Source of the DNA: JAAFIP01 sp031367325
GTDB taxonomy: Bacteria; Pseudomonadota; Gammaproteobacteria; Burkholderiales; Burkholderiaceae_C
Direction: 5' to 3'
Length of the DNA: 64,000 nucleotides
Assembly (NCBI GenBank): GCA_031367325.1
Contig: JANLPQ010000041.1
Location: 13,274 to 77,273, forward strand
Shown here piece by piece: positions 1 to 8,750 of this stretch. The notes under the pieces were generated by a model. It had not been told where the DNA came from. It did not search any database and saw only the letters and a program-made list of their open reading frames with translations. Both the position numbers and the translations under genes were made by a program. Numbering within the stretch: the stretch's first letter is position 1; the number at the start of each line of letters is the position of its first letter.

Positions 1-71
1 ACGACCTCTATGTGTGCAATTCACCACACATTAGCACAATAATCAAAGTAGTTGCAGCGCACAATACGGCC

Positions 72-1268
72 ATGATTACCTTGCAAGACATTCAAACCGC
101 TGCTGGGCGCATTGCCGGCCATGTGCTGAACACACCCTGCGTGGAGAGTAAAACCATCTCACAAATTACCGGTGCGCAGATATTTCTAAAGTTTGAAAAC
201 TTGCAATTCACCTCTAGCTTTAAAGAGCGCGGTGCCTGTAACAAGCTATCGACGCTGGATCTGGCCACCTGTAAGGGCGTAGTGGCCATGAGCGCAGGCA
301 ACCATGCCCAAGGTGTAGCGCACCATGCCGCCCGGCTGGGCCTGCGCGCGGTAATTGTGATGCCGCAGTTCACCCCTGGTGTGAAAGTAGAAAACACCCG
401 CCGCCTGGGCGCGCAAGTGGTGTTGCACGGCGACACGCTAGACGAGGCTAGAGGCCATGCGCTAGAGCTGGCCGACAGAGATGGCTTAACACTAGTGCAC
501 CCTTATGACGACCCGCTGATCGTGGCGGGCCAAGGCACCGTGGGCCTGGAGATGCTGCACGCCGTGCCCGAGCTGGACACACTGGTCATCGCCGTGGGCG
601 GCGGCGGGCTGATCGGCGGCATTGCTACGGCCGCCAAGGCGATCAAACCCAGCATTCGCATTGTTGGTGTGCAGGCCGAGCGTTTCCCCGCTATGTTTAA
701 CGCCATTAAAGGCACCCATCACAAGCAAGGCGCCAGCACCATTGCCGAAGGCATTGCAGTGGGCACGCCGGGCAAGCTACCGCAGGAAATTATTCGTAGC
801 TTGGTCGACGACATGCTGCTGGTGGACGAAGGCGATATCGAACAAGCCATTGTTATGCTGCTAGAGATAGAGAAAACACTGGTCGAAGGTGCGGGTGCAG
901 CGGGACTAGCGGCGGTGCTGAAATATCCAGAGATGTTTACTGGTAAAAAAGTAGGCTTGGTGCTGTGCGGTGGCAATATTGACCCGTTGCTGTTGTCCAG
1001 CATCATCGAGCGCGGCATGGTGCGCGCAGGCAGGCTGGCGCGCATTCGCGTGGGCGCGCGCGACGTTCCAGGGTCGCTAGCGCGCATCACGGCCATTGTG
1101 TCGCAGGCAGGCGCTAACATTAACGAGGTGCAACACCAGCGCGCCTTCACGCTGCAGGCGGCGCAAAACGTCGACATTGAGTTGGTTATCCAAGCCCGTG
1201 GGCATGAGCATGTAGCACAGGTGCTGGGCGCGCTGCGGGCGCAGGGGTTTACGGCAGACGCGGTTTAA
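72..1268 (+). CDS. ilvA: Threonine ammonia-lyase (threonine dehydratase) with C-terminal ACT domain
   Basis: PLP enzyme converting L-threonine to 2-oxobutanoate and ammonia, the first committed step towards isoleucine. The PLP lysine lies in the fold-type II motif SSFKERGA near residue 50. A glycine-rich phosphate-binding loop (VGGGGLIGG) follows near residue 180, and a single ACT-like regulatory domain fills the last 75 residues or so. At 398 residues it matches the single-ACT class rather than the ~500-residue two-ACT IlvA, so a catabolic role is possible. The ATG at 72 is preferred over an in-frame start at 12, because the family begins close to the MITLQDIQ segment. It stands alone, followed by a minus-strand gene. 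Confidence 0.9.
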   Translation: MITLQDIQTAAGRIAGHVLNTPCVESKTISQITGAQIFLKFENLQFTSSFKERGACNKLSTLDLATCKGVVAMSAGNHAQGVAHHAARLGLRAVIVMPQFTPGVKVENTRRLGAQVVLHGDTLDEARGHALELADRDGLTLVHPYDDPLIVAGQGTVGLEMLHAVPELDTLVIAVGGGGLIGGIATAAKAIKPSIRIVGVQAERFPAMFNAIKGTHHKQGASTIAEGIAVGTPGKLPQEIIRSLVDDMLLVDEGDIEQAIVMLLEIEKTLVEGAGAAGLAAVLKYPEMFTGKKVGLVLCGGNIDPLLLSSIIERGMVRAGRLARIRVGARDVPGSLARITAIVSQAGANINEVQHQRAFTLQAAQNVDIELVIQARGHEHVAQVLGALRAQGFTADAV

Positions 1269-1310
1269 AACACGCTGTAGAGCTCATTTTCATGAAGAAA
1301 ATGGACTGCG

Positions 1311-1350
1311 ACCCAAGTAAATCCTGCTCAAGCAGCTATTTTATTCATAG
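1311..1350. repeat. Palindromic repeat copy 1 (core 1324-1335)
   Basis: Core CTGCTCAAGCAG preceded by CCAAGTAAATC and followed by CTATTTTATTCATAG. It sits just downstream of the threonine dehydratase gene. Confidence 0.8.
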
Positions 1351-1376
1351 CGTTTATGTGTTACCGATAGCCGACA

Positions 1377-1799
1377 CTATTTCTTGCACGTACCGCCCAG
1401 CGAGCTGCTGCCGTCTTTGCATTCGGTCAAAATAGCACCGATATCAGATGCTTTTGCAGGCGGCTTGGCTTTGCTTGCAGCTGCATTGGGCGATGTGGCT
1501 GTAGCCGCTTTTGGCAGATTACTGGGGCCGCTGGATGCCGAGCCAGCAGGCGCTGCGCTGCCGGCTATGCCGGCGGTGGCGCTTTGCACATACATGATCT
1601 TTTTGGCCCCTTTGTCGCACGACCCCACTACTTTGCCAGCGGCGTTGGCCGCGCTGTCCACTACTGTCACCGTAAAGCTAGCCACGCCCGCCGCCTTGAT
1701 CTTGCCTTCAATCTGCGCCTTCAGGTCATCGCAGTTATTGGCCAAGCTGGCTGTGCATGCCAGTGCCAGCAGGGTAGCGAGGTAAGTGCGTTTGAACAT
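1377..1799 (-). CDS. Exported DUF1161-type protein
   Basis: 140-residue protein with a clear N-terminal signal peptide (MFKRTYLATLLALACTASLA, cleavage before NNCDD). The segment after cleavage (CDDLKAQIEGKIKAAGV, then VVGSCDKGAKKIMYV) resembles DUF1161 proteins, small periplasmic proteins of unknown function with a conserved cysteine pair. The C-terminal half is a low-complexity Ala/Ser/Pro/Lys linker ending in CKDGSSSLGGTCKK, which adds two more cysteines. It stands alone between plus-strand genes. Function unknown; family assignment is from memory of the motif. Confidence 0.7.
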   Translation of the reverse strand: MFKRTYLATLLALACTASLANNCDDLKAQIEGKIKAAGVASFTVTVVDSAANAAGKVVGSCDKGAKKIMYVQSATAGIAGSAAPAGSASSGPSNLPKAATATSPNAAASKAKPPAKASDIGAILTECKDGSSSLGGTCKK

Positions 1800-1949
1800 A
1801 AGATGGGTTAGGGTACTGTGAAGCCGTCAGTATAGCCAGATGCCTTGCTGGGTCACGGCATGGCGCAAGCTGTGGCGGTAGCTACAAACCGTTAAAATAT
1901 CACCTGTAGCGTAGTTTTGTCATTGCGCAAGATTTTTGAGGATTTCACC

Positions 1950-2114
1950 ATGTCTGCCCCATCCGCCCCATCGACCGACAACCAAGCAGCCAGCCAGCCT
2001 GCAGTAGAGCAAGACGCTGTAGAAGCCATTGTGCCGATGATGCCGATCATCTTGCCGCTGGTGGGTGGCGTGACGATGCTGTTGATTGCTTTTATCGCGG
2101 TGTTCATGGCGTAA
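1950..2114 (+). CDS. Small single-span membrane protein
   Basis: 54-residue protein with a polar Ser/Ala/Pro-rich N terminus (about 28 residues) and one hydrophobic segment (IILPLVGGVTMLLIAFIAVF) at the C terminus. An in-frame TTG at 1917 would add 11 residues. The ATG at 1950 is preferred because a GAGG ribosome-binding sequence lies about 10 bases upstream. No family recognised. It may be a small membrane peptide modulating a larger complex, but nothing in the context shows this. Confidence 0.5.
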   Translation: MSAPSAPSTDNQAASQPAVEQDAVEAIVPMMPIILPLVGGVTMLLIAFIAVFMA

Positions 2115-2203
2115 TTTAGTTGTATAGCTTGGTACAAGGGTGGTTTTAAAACCTTGCACTTGTAGTGCTAGTTTTGTACGCTTTTTATACGTCTTTTAGT
2201 TGT

Positions 2204-2247
2204 TTAAGGCCGTAGAATCTGCTCAAGCAGCTATTAAATTAATAGTA
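2204..2247. repeat. Palindromic repeat copy 2 (core 2219-2230)
   Basis: Core CTGCTCAAGCAG with the GGCCGTAGAAT arm on the left and CTATTAAATTAATAG on the right. It abuts the 3' end of modC. Confidence 0.8.
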
Positions 2248-3549
2248 TCAGTTGCCCCGCACAGGCATGATGTGCAGGGCTTGCGGAGGCACATGCAGCT
2301 GCAAATGGGTTCCCACTTTTGCGCGCAAGTCGCGCAGTACGGCAGTAGACAGATTTAACGCAATCACATCTGCCGCCGGCGCGCCATGCGCTCGCAGTTT
2401 GCATACACACATCTCGCCTAACGGTAGCATTTCTATCAAAGTGCAGGGCAGAAAATTATCATTGTGCGCCGTGCTGTCTGGGCTTGAATGGTTCGCTTGT
2501 ATGCTGGGTGCGGGCAGCAGGTTCACGCTGTCACCGCCCAAGACCCACGTCACCTCTTTGCCGTCGTCGATTTTGGCTTTGTCTGGCACATGCAAATCGA
2601 GCTGCCCCCAGCGCAGGAGGCCTATGCCACCCGCCCTGCTAATTGGTGTGCTGGCGCAGTAAAACTGCCCTGAAAAATGGTTATGAATGCCCACTAGCTG
2701 GGCTACGCGGGCGTTGCGCGGGCTGCGCAACACGCGCTCGGGCGGGCCGCTTTGCAGCGTGGTGCCGGCATCGACAATCACTACGCGGTCGGCCAAGCGA
2801 CGCGCCTCGCCCAGGTCGTGGGTTACCAGTACGATGGGCAATTGCAGCGTGGCGAGCAGCTGCGCTAGCGCACGGTACAGCACTTGGCGCATGGGTGCGT
2901 CGACGGCGGAAAACGGCTCGTCTAGCAGCAGCACACCTGGCTGTGCGGGCCGCCCTTCTAATGGCAGCAAGCGTGCCAGCGCCCGTGCCAGCGCCACGCG
3001 TTGCTGCTGCCCGCCGCTTAAATGGCGCGGCAAGCGGTGGGCTAGATCGGCCAAACCCATGCGGTCTAATAATGCTAATGCTTGAGAATGCTTTTGTGCT
3101 GCACAGGCCGTATTGTCTGCACAAGCAGCTATGTTATCTAGAGCAGACAAATGCGGGAACAGCGCGTACTGCTGAAACACCAGCCCCGCACGGCGTGCCT
3201 GCGGTGTGAGGTTGATGCCCCGTTGGCTGTTAAACCATACCTTGTCATTACCTTTGCTGTTATCTTTGTCATCACCTAGGGCGTCACCTAAGGTATTACC
3301 TAGCGCACCATTGACAGGGCGCAGCGTAACTTGGCCTTGCAAGTGCGGCGATGTGTACAGCCCCGCTATCGCCCGCAGCAGCGTAGTTTTACCGCTACCC
3401 GACGGCCCTACCAGCGCCACCAGCTCGCCCGGGGCGCAGTCAAACTCGGCTTGCAGTGGCACGGGCGCGGTGCAGCGCAGTGCCACGTGCAGGTGGCAGC
3501 CTGCGCTGGCAAGCACAGGCTGACCGGGTGAGATGGTAGGCGCTGCCAT
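2248..3549 (-). CDS. modC: Molybdate ABC transporter ATP-binding protein ModC
   Basis: ATPase of the molybdate importer. Walker A is GPSGSGKTT near residue 45, the ABC signature is LSGGQQQRVALARAL, Walker B is LLLDEPFSAVD, and the H-loop histidine is in VTHDLGEA. A C-terminal molybdate-binding TOBE/Mop-like domain covers roughly the last 70 residues. At 433 residues it is longer than usual (~360). Part of the excess is a hydrophilic Gly/Asn/Asp/Lys stretch after Walker A encoded by a degenerate tandem repeat (3244-3306), and another part comes from a repeat copy at 3117-3128. The start is the ATG at 3549; the reading frame extends upstream without family-like residues. It begins 23 bases after the stop of the exported-protein gene, so co-transcription is likely. 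Confidence 0.88.
   Translation of the reverse strand: MAAPTISPGQPVLASAGCHLHVALRCTAPVPLQAEFDCAPGELVALVGPSGSGKTTLLRAIAGLYTSPHLQGQVTLRPVNGALGNTLGDALGDDKDNSKGNDKVWFNSQRGINLTPQARRAGLVFQQYALFPHLSALDNIAACADNTACAAQKHSQALALLDRMGLADLAHRLPRHLSGGQQQRVALARALARLLPLEGRPAQPGVLLLDEPFSAVDAPMRQVLYRALAQLLATLQLPIVLVTHDLGEARRLADRVVIVDAGTTLQSGPPERVLRSPRNARVAQLVGIHNHFSGQFYCASTPISRAGGIGLLRWGQLDLHVPDKAKIDDGKEVTWVLGGDSVNLLPAPSIQANHSSPDSTAHNDNFLPCTLIEMLPLGEMCVCKLRAHGAPAADVIALNLSTAVLRDLRAKVGTHLQLHVPPQALHIMPVRGN
3106..3141. repeat. Palindromic repeat copy 3, inside modC (core 3117-3128)
   Basis: Variant core CTGCACAAGCAG followed by CTATGTTATCTAG. It is read in frame by modC between the Q-loop and the signature motif, where it encodes part of NIAACADNTACAA. 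Confidence 0.65.
3244..3306. repeat. Degenerate short tandem repeat inside modC
   Basis: Four or five imperfect units of about 12-15 bases related to GTCATTACCT (also GTCATCACCT, GCGTCACCT, GTATTACCT). On the coding strand they give a low-complexity Gly/Asp/Asn/Lys-rich insertion, so the reading frame is kept and only length is added. Confidence 0.6.
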
Positions 3550-3572
3550 GTAGTGTTGCTTGTCAGTGCTAA

Positions 3573-5516
3573 TTATTGCCCTGTTGCTGTCACATTGCAG
3601 GCCACTGCAAAACTCACGCTGGACAACGCGGGTAGGCTGGCCAGCACCACCCCGCTGGGCGTGAACAAGCCAGGCCACTGCGCTGGTGCGGGGCAGGCAG
3701 CGGCTATCGGCGCGGTAGAGGCAGTGCACGACTGCACTGTGCAGGCAAGGCCCGCGCTGGGTGTGTCAGTGGCGGTTGCGCCGTCGGCTGCGGTAGCGCC
3801 CGAATTAGTGAAGGTGACGGTGTAGTTGGTAGTACCTCCAGCTTGCACGCTGGTCACACCGTCAGTTTTGCTAACTGCCAATACCGTAGAGCACACGGGC
3901 GCGAAGGTGCTGACAGGGCCCGCTAGCACCGACCCATTGCCCGAGGTAGAAAACCATGGCCCGGCGGGCGGCGTGAGGTTGCCGCGGTCGGTGCCATTAG
4001 CACCCCCAGTAACTACCGCTGCCGGCGCTGCGCCGCTGGTGTTGTAGTAAATCACGCCGCCACCACCACCGCCACCGGGCCCGTGCTGGCTGTACGATGA
4101 GTTGGCGCCATTGCCACCGCTGGCTTGCAAGGTGCGGCCCCCCAGCCCGATGGTGACCGCTGCCACTATGGTGCCGCCCGCGCCAGCACCGCCACCAGCG
4201 TCAGTACAAGCACCCGCCGTAAAGTTAGGTTCAAAGCCGTTAGCGCCGTTGGCCAGCAAGTTGCCTGCGCCCGCCATGGCTGCAGCGCGCACGACGATCA
4301 GCCCGCCACCGTTGCCACCCCACGCGCCTAGCTCGCAGCTGGTGCCGCCACCATCGGCGTGGCCTGCACCGCCGCCGCCGCCCATGACAACGCGTGACAC
4401 GCTTAGCGCTAAATTGTTGCCCACGCGGCTGGCACCATCGCCGCCAAAGCCGCCGCAGTCGCGAAACGTGGTGGGGCGTGATGCGTCGTTCCAGCAACCG
4501 CCGCCATTACCCCCCACGCCGCCGTTGCCCCCGCCACCACCGCCGCCGTTTTGGTTGTTACCACCACCACCCGCATTGCCTGGCGCGCCGCGCCCGCGCG
4601 AGCCGTCGGGGTAGCCGTCAATACCGGTGTTAACCTGCGCTGCGCCGTTGTACACCAGCTGTGGCGTGCCTGCGATGCCCTCGGCTTTAAAGTTGCCCTC
4701 GCGTTCTCCACCCGGGCCAGAGCTAATGTTGCCTGTGGCTGCGCGGTAAAAAGACGAGCCGTCTACAGGGTCTAGTAGGGAGGGGCCATACGGCGCAAAA
4801 AACGTCACGCCACCTCCGCGAAAGCCCCGCGCTGTAGCATCCAGATTAAAGCCAGCCATCGTGACTGTGCCGCTGGCTTGCAGCGCCAACACGCCGTCTG
4901 TAGCGCCGTTCCATGCCAGTGGCACTACGTTGGCAGTCAACGACACATTGCTGTACTGTGGCACGCGAACCACTTGGTAACGGTACGCGCCCGCTGTGGG
5001 TGTAGCCGCGCTGGATTGGTACGCGTTGGCCGTGCCGCCCCCCGTGCCTGCACACACTAGGCCTACGCTAGCGCCTGCGGCAGAGGTAGCGGTGCAATAT
5101 TCCCACGCACCAGCTTTGTAGTTGCTGGTTAGATTTCCACCCGCATACGAGGCGCTGGTTTCTGTGCGCGACGCGCAGCCTGCTGTGCCCGCACCATCGC
5201 CATAACAGTCGCTGTTGCTGCTGTTAATTTCTGCGCCCTGCACTTGCATCACCATCAATAAGTCACCCGGTGCTATAGCTGCGGTGTTGCCCGAGGTCTC
5301 CAATGCGCCAACAGCAATCAACGTACTACCTGCGGCCACGTTAGCGCCGGTACCCGGGTAGTACGAGTTGACTATGCCCGCTATGGCCGTGGTGGCTGCG
5401 TTAGTGCCCGGTGTGGCGCACACCTGCGCAACAGCGGCGTGGGTTACTACGCTCAGCGCAATGGCACTGACCTGCAGCGCTATGGATCGGGGCACAGCAA
5501 AAAGCAGCATGTTCAT
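3573..5516 (-). CDS. Large exported glycine-rich protein with C-terminal DUF11 domain
   Basis: 647-residue protein with a signal peptide (cleavage near VAQVCATPG). The N-terminal half is Ser/Thr/Ala/Gly-rich with scattered cysteine pairs. Residues about 300-500 are extremely glycine-rich (runs such as GGGGGGGNGG), suggesting a repetitive surface or adhesin-like fold. The last ~100 residues form a DUF11 (beta-sandwich) repeat, with LAVSKTDGVTSVQAGGTTNY and an abrupt end at CNVTATGQ. The protein encoded at 18811-20736 ends the same way. It lies between modB and modC on the same strand, although nothing about it suggests molybdate transport. Expected location is periplasm, outer membrane or cell surface. 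Function unknown. Confidence 0.75.
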   Translation of the reverse strand: MNMLLFAVPRSIALQVSAIALSVVTHAAVAQVCATPGTNAATTAIAGIVNSYYPGTGANVAAGSTLIAVGALETSGNTAAIAPGDLLMVMQVQGAEINSSNSDCYGDGAGTAGCASRTETSASYAGGNLTSNYKAGAWEYCTATSAAGASVGLVCAGTGGGTANAYQSSAATPTAGAYRYQVVRVPQYSNVSLTANVVPLAWNGATDGVLALQASGTVTMAGFNLDATARGFRGGGVTFFAPYGPSLLDPVDGSSFYRAATGNISSGPGGEREGNFKAEGIAGTPQLVYNGAAQVNTGIDGYPDGSRGRGAPGNAGGGGNNQNGGGGGGGNGGVGGNGGGCWNDASRPTTFRDCGGFGGDGASRVGNNLALSVSRVVMGGGGGAGHADGGGTSCELGAWGGNGGGLIVVRAAAMAGAGNLLANGANGFEPNFTAGACTDAGGGAGAGGTIVAAVTIGLGGRTLQASGGNGANSSYSQHGPGGGGGGGVIYYNTSGAAPAAVVTGGANGTDRGNLTPPAGPWFSTSGNGSVLAGPVSTFAPVCSTVLAVSKTDGVTSVQAGGTTNYTVTFTNSGATAADGATATDTPSAGLACTVQSCTASTAPIAAACPAPAQWPGLFTPSGVVLASLPALSSVSFAVACNVTATGQ

Positions 5517-5639
5517 AGACCAGTCTGGGGTTAGGTGATGATTCGAGACACCCCATTATCAGGGGTCGCAGACTAGCAAATATGCGTTAACAATCAACGA
5601 TACGCCGCTGGTCAGTACAAGGGCACTGACGTTTGGAAA

Positions 5640-6299
5640 TTAACGCTTGGCAGGGTGTGACGCGCGAAACACCACCACCAGCGCGAGCATGGAGCACACC
5701 ACAAGAGCTAACGCCATCACCTGCGCGCCTGCGTTGTCAAAGGCTTGCACCCGGTCGTAGATGGCGATTGACAGGGTTTTAGTTTCGCCGGGGATCGAGC
5801 CGCCCACCATCAGCACCACGCCAAACTCGCCCAGCGTGTGCGCTGCCGTCAATGCCACGCCCGCCAACACGCCGGGCCAGGCCAGTGGCAGTTCAATTTC
5901 GGTAAATGTGCGCCACGGGCCCAGGCCACCCACCCACGCGGCCTCGCGTACGCTGGGCTCGATAGCCGCCAAAGTGCGCTGAATCGGCTGCACCATAAAC
6001 GGAATGTTCACCAGCAGCGACGCCAGTAGCAGGCCTTGAAAGCTAAACACCAACTGCACGTTAAAGTGCGCCGCCAACCAAGCGCCCACGGGTGATGCAG
6101 GCCCCAGCGCGGTTAGTAAATAAAACCCCACCACCGTGGGCGGCAGGAGTAGCGGCAGCATCAGCAGCGCCTCAACCCACGGTTTGGCGCGGTGGGTGGT
6201 CACCGCCAGCCAGCGCGCCAGCAGCAGCGAGGGCGGCAACAACAGCGCCGCCGTCAGCAGCGCCAGTGTGAGGGAGACTTTTGCAGCTTGCCAATCCAT
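5640..6299 (-). CDS. modB: Molybdate ABC transporter permease ModB
   Basis: Inner-membrane permease with about five hydrophobic segments, LLPPTVVGFYLL near residue 50, and a C-terminal ABC-contacting EAA loop (REAAWVGGLGPWRTF). The following ELPLAWPGVLAGVALTAAHT and GEFGVVLMVGG are characteristic of ModB. 219 residues is normal for the family. The ATG at 6299 is chosen over a TTG at 6317. Its partners modA and modC are on the same strand, but each is separated from it by an unrelated gene. Confidence 0.88.
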   Translation of the reverse strand: MDWQAAKVSLTLALLTAALLLPPSLLLARWLAVTTHRAKPWVEALLMLPLLLPPTVVGFYLLTALGPASPVGAWLAAHFNVQLVFSFQGLLLASLLVNIPFMVQPIQRTLAAIEPSVREAAWVGGLGPWRTFTEIELPLAWPGVLAGVALTAAHTLGEFGVVLMVGGSIPGETKTLSIAIYDRVQAFDNAGAQVMALALVVCSMLALVVVFRASHPAKR

Positions 6300-6322
6300 G
6301 GCCGTATTATCAAGCAAGCTTA

Positions 6323-6380
6323 ATTACTATAAATAACATAGCTGCTTGAGCAGGTTCTACGGCCTAAACGAGCTAAAACA
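6323..6380. repeat. Palindromic repeat copy 4 (core 6342-6353)
   Basis: Core CTGCTTGAGCAG with the GTTCTACGGCCTAAAC arm. It lies just upstream of modB and, with copy 5 in the same orientation, brackets the exported-protein gene at 6459-7436. Confidence 0.8.
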
Positions 6381-6458
6381 CCGAAAATATTTATTGTATT
6401 TGCCAGATAAATTTGTATTTACCAGCCGTCGTCTTTTTGATAAGCAAGCCGCTACATA

Positions 6459-7436
6459 CTAGCCAGCGTCTTTAGTTTTGATGTCAAACCACGGCTTGGG
6501 TTGCACTGCATCTGGGCTTAGATAAAAATCTTTCACGGGCACTAACACGCTAGAGCCATCACGCCGTGGCCTGACTGGCACGGTCTCGGGGCGCAGCGCG
6601 GGGGTGATGCAGTTGGCGCGGGCGTCTTCTATCAGCTTGGGCGACAACTCTCTTTTTCGGCCAAACTTGTTGCCGTCCAGTTGCAACACGTCTTCGTCGT
6701 CGGCCTTTACCAGTTGTGCAGAAAAAGACATCAAGGGCATGGCTTGGATGTGGTCAAAACCTATTTGCACCGTGGTGGCATTACCCAATTTGTATTGGGT
6801 AACCTGCAGACGGGGTTTTTGCCCTTTGGCGTCTTGCTGCAGATGCCCAATGTAGAAATACTGCGCGTTAGTAGCGTCCATAGCGGGCAAAGGATAGTTA
6901 GACGCCCAGCCATTATGGTCTGGCGGAAACAAGCGCTGCATCATCTTAGGCGGGGTGTCACTAGCAGACACGGCAAACACCGGCGCGTTCGCATCTGCCA
7001 TGGAACGGCCATGAAAATTAAACACCACTTGCGTGCCTTTGTCAGGTGTGTTGATGGCGAAAGCTGGAAACAGTGGTTTGGCTGGCTTGACCTCTTGCAA
7101 GCTAATCAATGCGCCGTTGTTGCCGGGCGCTACCTGCCAGCGCCCACCTGAGAAAAGGTCCAGCGACCCCGCCATCACCGCGTAGCAATAGGTGTTGTCG
7201 GGCAGCAGCACCAGTTGCTCGACCGTGTCCACGCTGCCGCGCCGGTACGAGCCTGCGTAGCGGGCAGCTACAGGGCCGATGGTTTCTGCGGCAACAGGTG
7301 CTGTGCTGGGCGCGCTGGGTGGCTGACTAGTTTGTGCAGTCGGTGGGGTTGTTGATTGCGCGGTGGATTGGGCGGCGCACAGGCTTGTCAACGCAAAGCC
7401 GAGTGCGGTGATTAAAATTTTAAAGTGTGCTTGCAT
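6459..7436 (-). CDS. Exported protein of unknown function within the mod locus
   Basis: 325 residues with an N-terminal signal peptide (hydrophobic segment ILITALGFALTSLCAA) and a Thr/Pro/Ala/Gln/Ser-rich linker to about residue 50. No lipobox is evident, since the residue before the only early cysteine is leucine. The rest is a globular soluble domain with segments such as GSYRRGSVDTVEQLVL near residue 63 and FNFHGRSMAD. No family recognised. It lies between modA and modB, and palindromic repeat copies in the same orientation flank it, which suggests insertion into an ancestral modAB pair. Confidence 0.6.
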   Translation of the reverse strand: MQAHFKILITALGFALTSLCAAQSTAQSTTPPTAQTSQPPSAPSTAPVAAETIGPVAARYAGSYRRGSVDTVEQLVLLPDNTYCYAVMAGSLDLFSGGRWQVAPGNNGALISLQEVKPAKPLFPAFAINTPDKGTQVVFNFHGRSMADANAPVFAVSASDTPPKMMQRLFPPDHNGWASNYPLPAMDATNAQYFYIGHLQQDAKGQKPRLQVTQYKLGNATTVQIGFDHIQAMPLMSFSAQLVKADDEDVLQLDGNKFGRKRELSPKLIEDARANCITPALRPETVPVRPRRDGSSVLVPVKDFYLSPDAVQPKPWFDIKTKDAG

Positions 7437-7509
7437 GACAGTTCCTGTAAAAAGTAAGTCGCCGCTGAATGCTTGGCATGCTGGCGTAGCGCATCGCGGT
7501 ATGCTATGT

Positions 7510-7545
7510 ATTAAATAGCTGTTTGAGCATGATTTGCTTGGGTTA
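7510..7545. repeat. Palindromic repeat copy 5, diverged (core 7519-7530)
   Basis: Diverged core CTGTTTGAGCAT with the TTGCTTGGGTTA arm, between modA and the exported-protein gene. Confidence 0.55.
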
Positions 7546-7550
7546 CAGCG

Positions 7551-8387
7551 TTATATCGCGTTAAATCCGGCACTTTTTAACAGATCTTGGGCATTTTTGG
7601 TTTGCAGATAGCGTGCTAGCTGCTGCGCCTCTATGGAGGCGTTTTTCAGCAGCACCATGCGCTGGTTCAGCGGCGCGTGCAAATGCTCAGGCAGGGCGAT
7701 GTGCTGGCTGTCTTTAGCTACTTCGGGCGCAGTAGCCAGTGACAAAGCCGTAATGCCCGCTTGCGCCGCACCGGTGGTGACAAACTGCGTGGCTTGGGCG
7801 ATGTTCTCGCCAATCACCAGTCGCGGCTGCCACTGGCTCCACAACCCCAGCTTGTGCAGCGCTTGGCGCGCTGCACGGCCATACGGCGCAAGGTCTGGGT
7901 TGGCGATGGCAAATTTACGCACGCTGGCCCATTGGTTTTGCAGGCCTCGCAGCTGGGTATCTAGCGCGATAGGCGACGCGCGCGGCACGATCAGGGCCAA
8001 GCGGCCTTGGGCGTACACCACACCACGGTCTGCCGGGCCACCCAGCGTCAGCCCCGCATCGGCTACCTTGAATGCCCAGTCTTCATCGGCAGACATAAAA
8101 ATGTCGGCTGGCAAACCCTGCAAAATCTGCCGGGCAAAATTGCCTGACGAACCAAAATTAAGCTCTATTTTGATACCCGTCTGAAGCTCAAAGGGCGCTA
8201 CCACGCGAGCGAGCGCAAACTTCAAATCGCTGGCAGCCAGTACGCGCACGGCGGCTTTGGGGCTCTGCGCGCCGGCTTGTGGCAGTGCGGCAGCCAACCC
8301 CATAGCGGCCAAGGCGCGCAAGGTGCTGCGCCTAGCAAAGTGGTTTGCAGGTTGAACTATAGGCATAAAGTCATGCAAGGATTGCAT
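7551..8387 (-). CDS. modA: Molybdate ABC transporter periplasmic binding protein ModA
   Basis: Periplasmic molybdate-binding protein, 278 residues. The N terminus has an arginine pair followed by a hydrophobic stretch (RRSTLRALAAMGLAAALP), so export could be Tat- or Sec-dependent. The mature domain starts with VRVLAASDLKFALARV and has FGSSGNFARQILQG (oxyanion-binding serines) and PADIFMSADEDWAFKV, all typical of ModA. It is first in the minus-strand mod locus. The ATG at 8387 has no strong ribosome-binding site, and an in-frame ATG at 8366 is an alternative. Confidence 0.88.
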   Translation of the reverse strand: MQSLHDFMPIVQPANHFARRSTLRALAAMGLAAALPQAGAQSPKAAVRVLAASDLKFALARVVAPFELQTGIKIELNFGSSGNFARQILQGLPADIFMSADEDWAFKVADAGLTLGGPADRGVVYAQGRLALIVPRASPIALDTQLRGLQNQWASVRKFAIANPDLAPYGRAARQALHKLGLWSQWQPRLVIGENIAQATQFVTTGAAQAGITALSLATAPEVAKDSQHIALPEHLHAPLNQRMVLLKNASIEAQQLARYLQTKNAQDLLKSAGFNAI

Positions 8388-8750
8388 AGGTTTGCTTGGT
8401 AACTTGTTGGTAACTGACAGCTGAGGTTCTTAAAATTGAGTTTGTCGAAACTATTTTTGCTCACCACGCACAGGTGCAAAAACTCCTTACCGGAGGTCTG
8501 CGCCCCACTGCAAGAACTAACCACAAGCTAGCTTCAAGTTAGGCCCAAGGTTAATCCGGCGCATCGGCTTGTTGATCACAAGCTAAGCATAAACCAGACA
8601 CAGTATGGAAGATTACCCCACATCCACCATGTCAAGTTTTTAAGTCTCATTCCATAAGTGCAACGCGCCTGATGTTCTGTGCCCACACAGCATCGCAGCA
8701 AAGTCGCTTTCATTTGTGAAATCAGGTTTTAACTTTAGGAGCTTTCCCCC
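8388..8750. other. Divergent intergenic region between modA and pckG
   Basis: 363 bases that should hold the promoters of modA (leftward) and pckG (rightward). I see a TAGGAGC ribosome-binding site for pckG at 8736-8742. I see no convincing open reading frame, structured RNA or ModE-type palindrome. Confidence 0.5.

Noticed and set aside
2643..3209. 188-codon plus-strand open frame inside modC
   Set aside because: Arg/Ala-rich shadow of a clear ABC ATPase with all motifs on the other strand.
4102..4614. Long plus-strand proline/alanine-rich open frame opposite the glycine-rich exported protein
   Set aside because: It is the antisense of glycine codons (GGN against CCN); it has no ribosome-binding site, and the minus-strand gene has a signal peptide and DUF11 domain.
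8388..8750. ModE-type operator for the mod genes
   Set aside because: No palindrome resembling the ModE consensus could be found in the modA upstream region.
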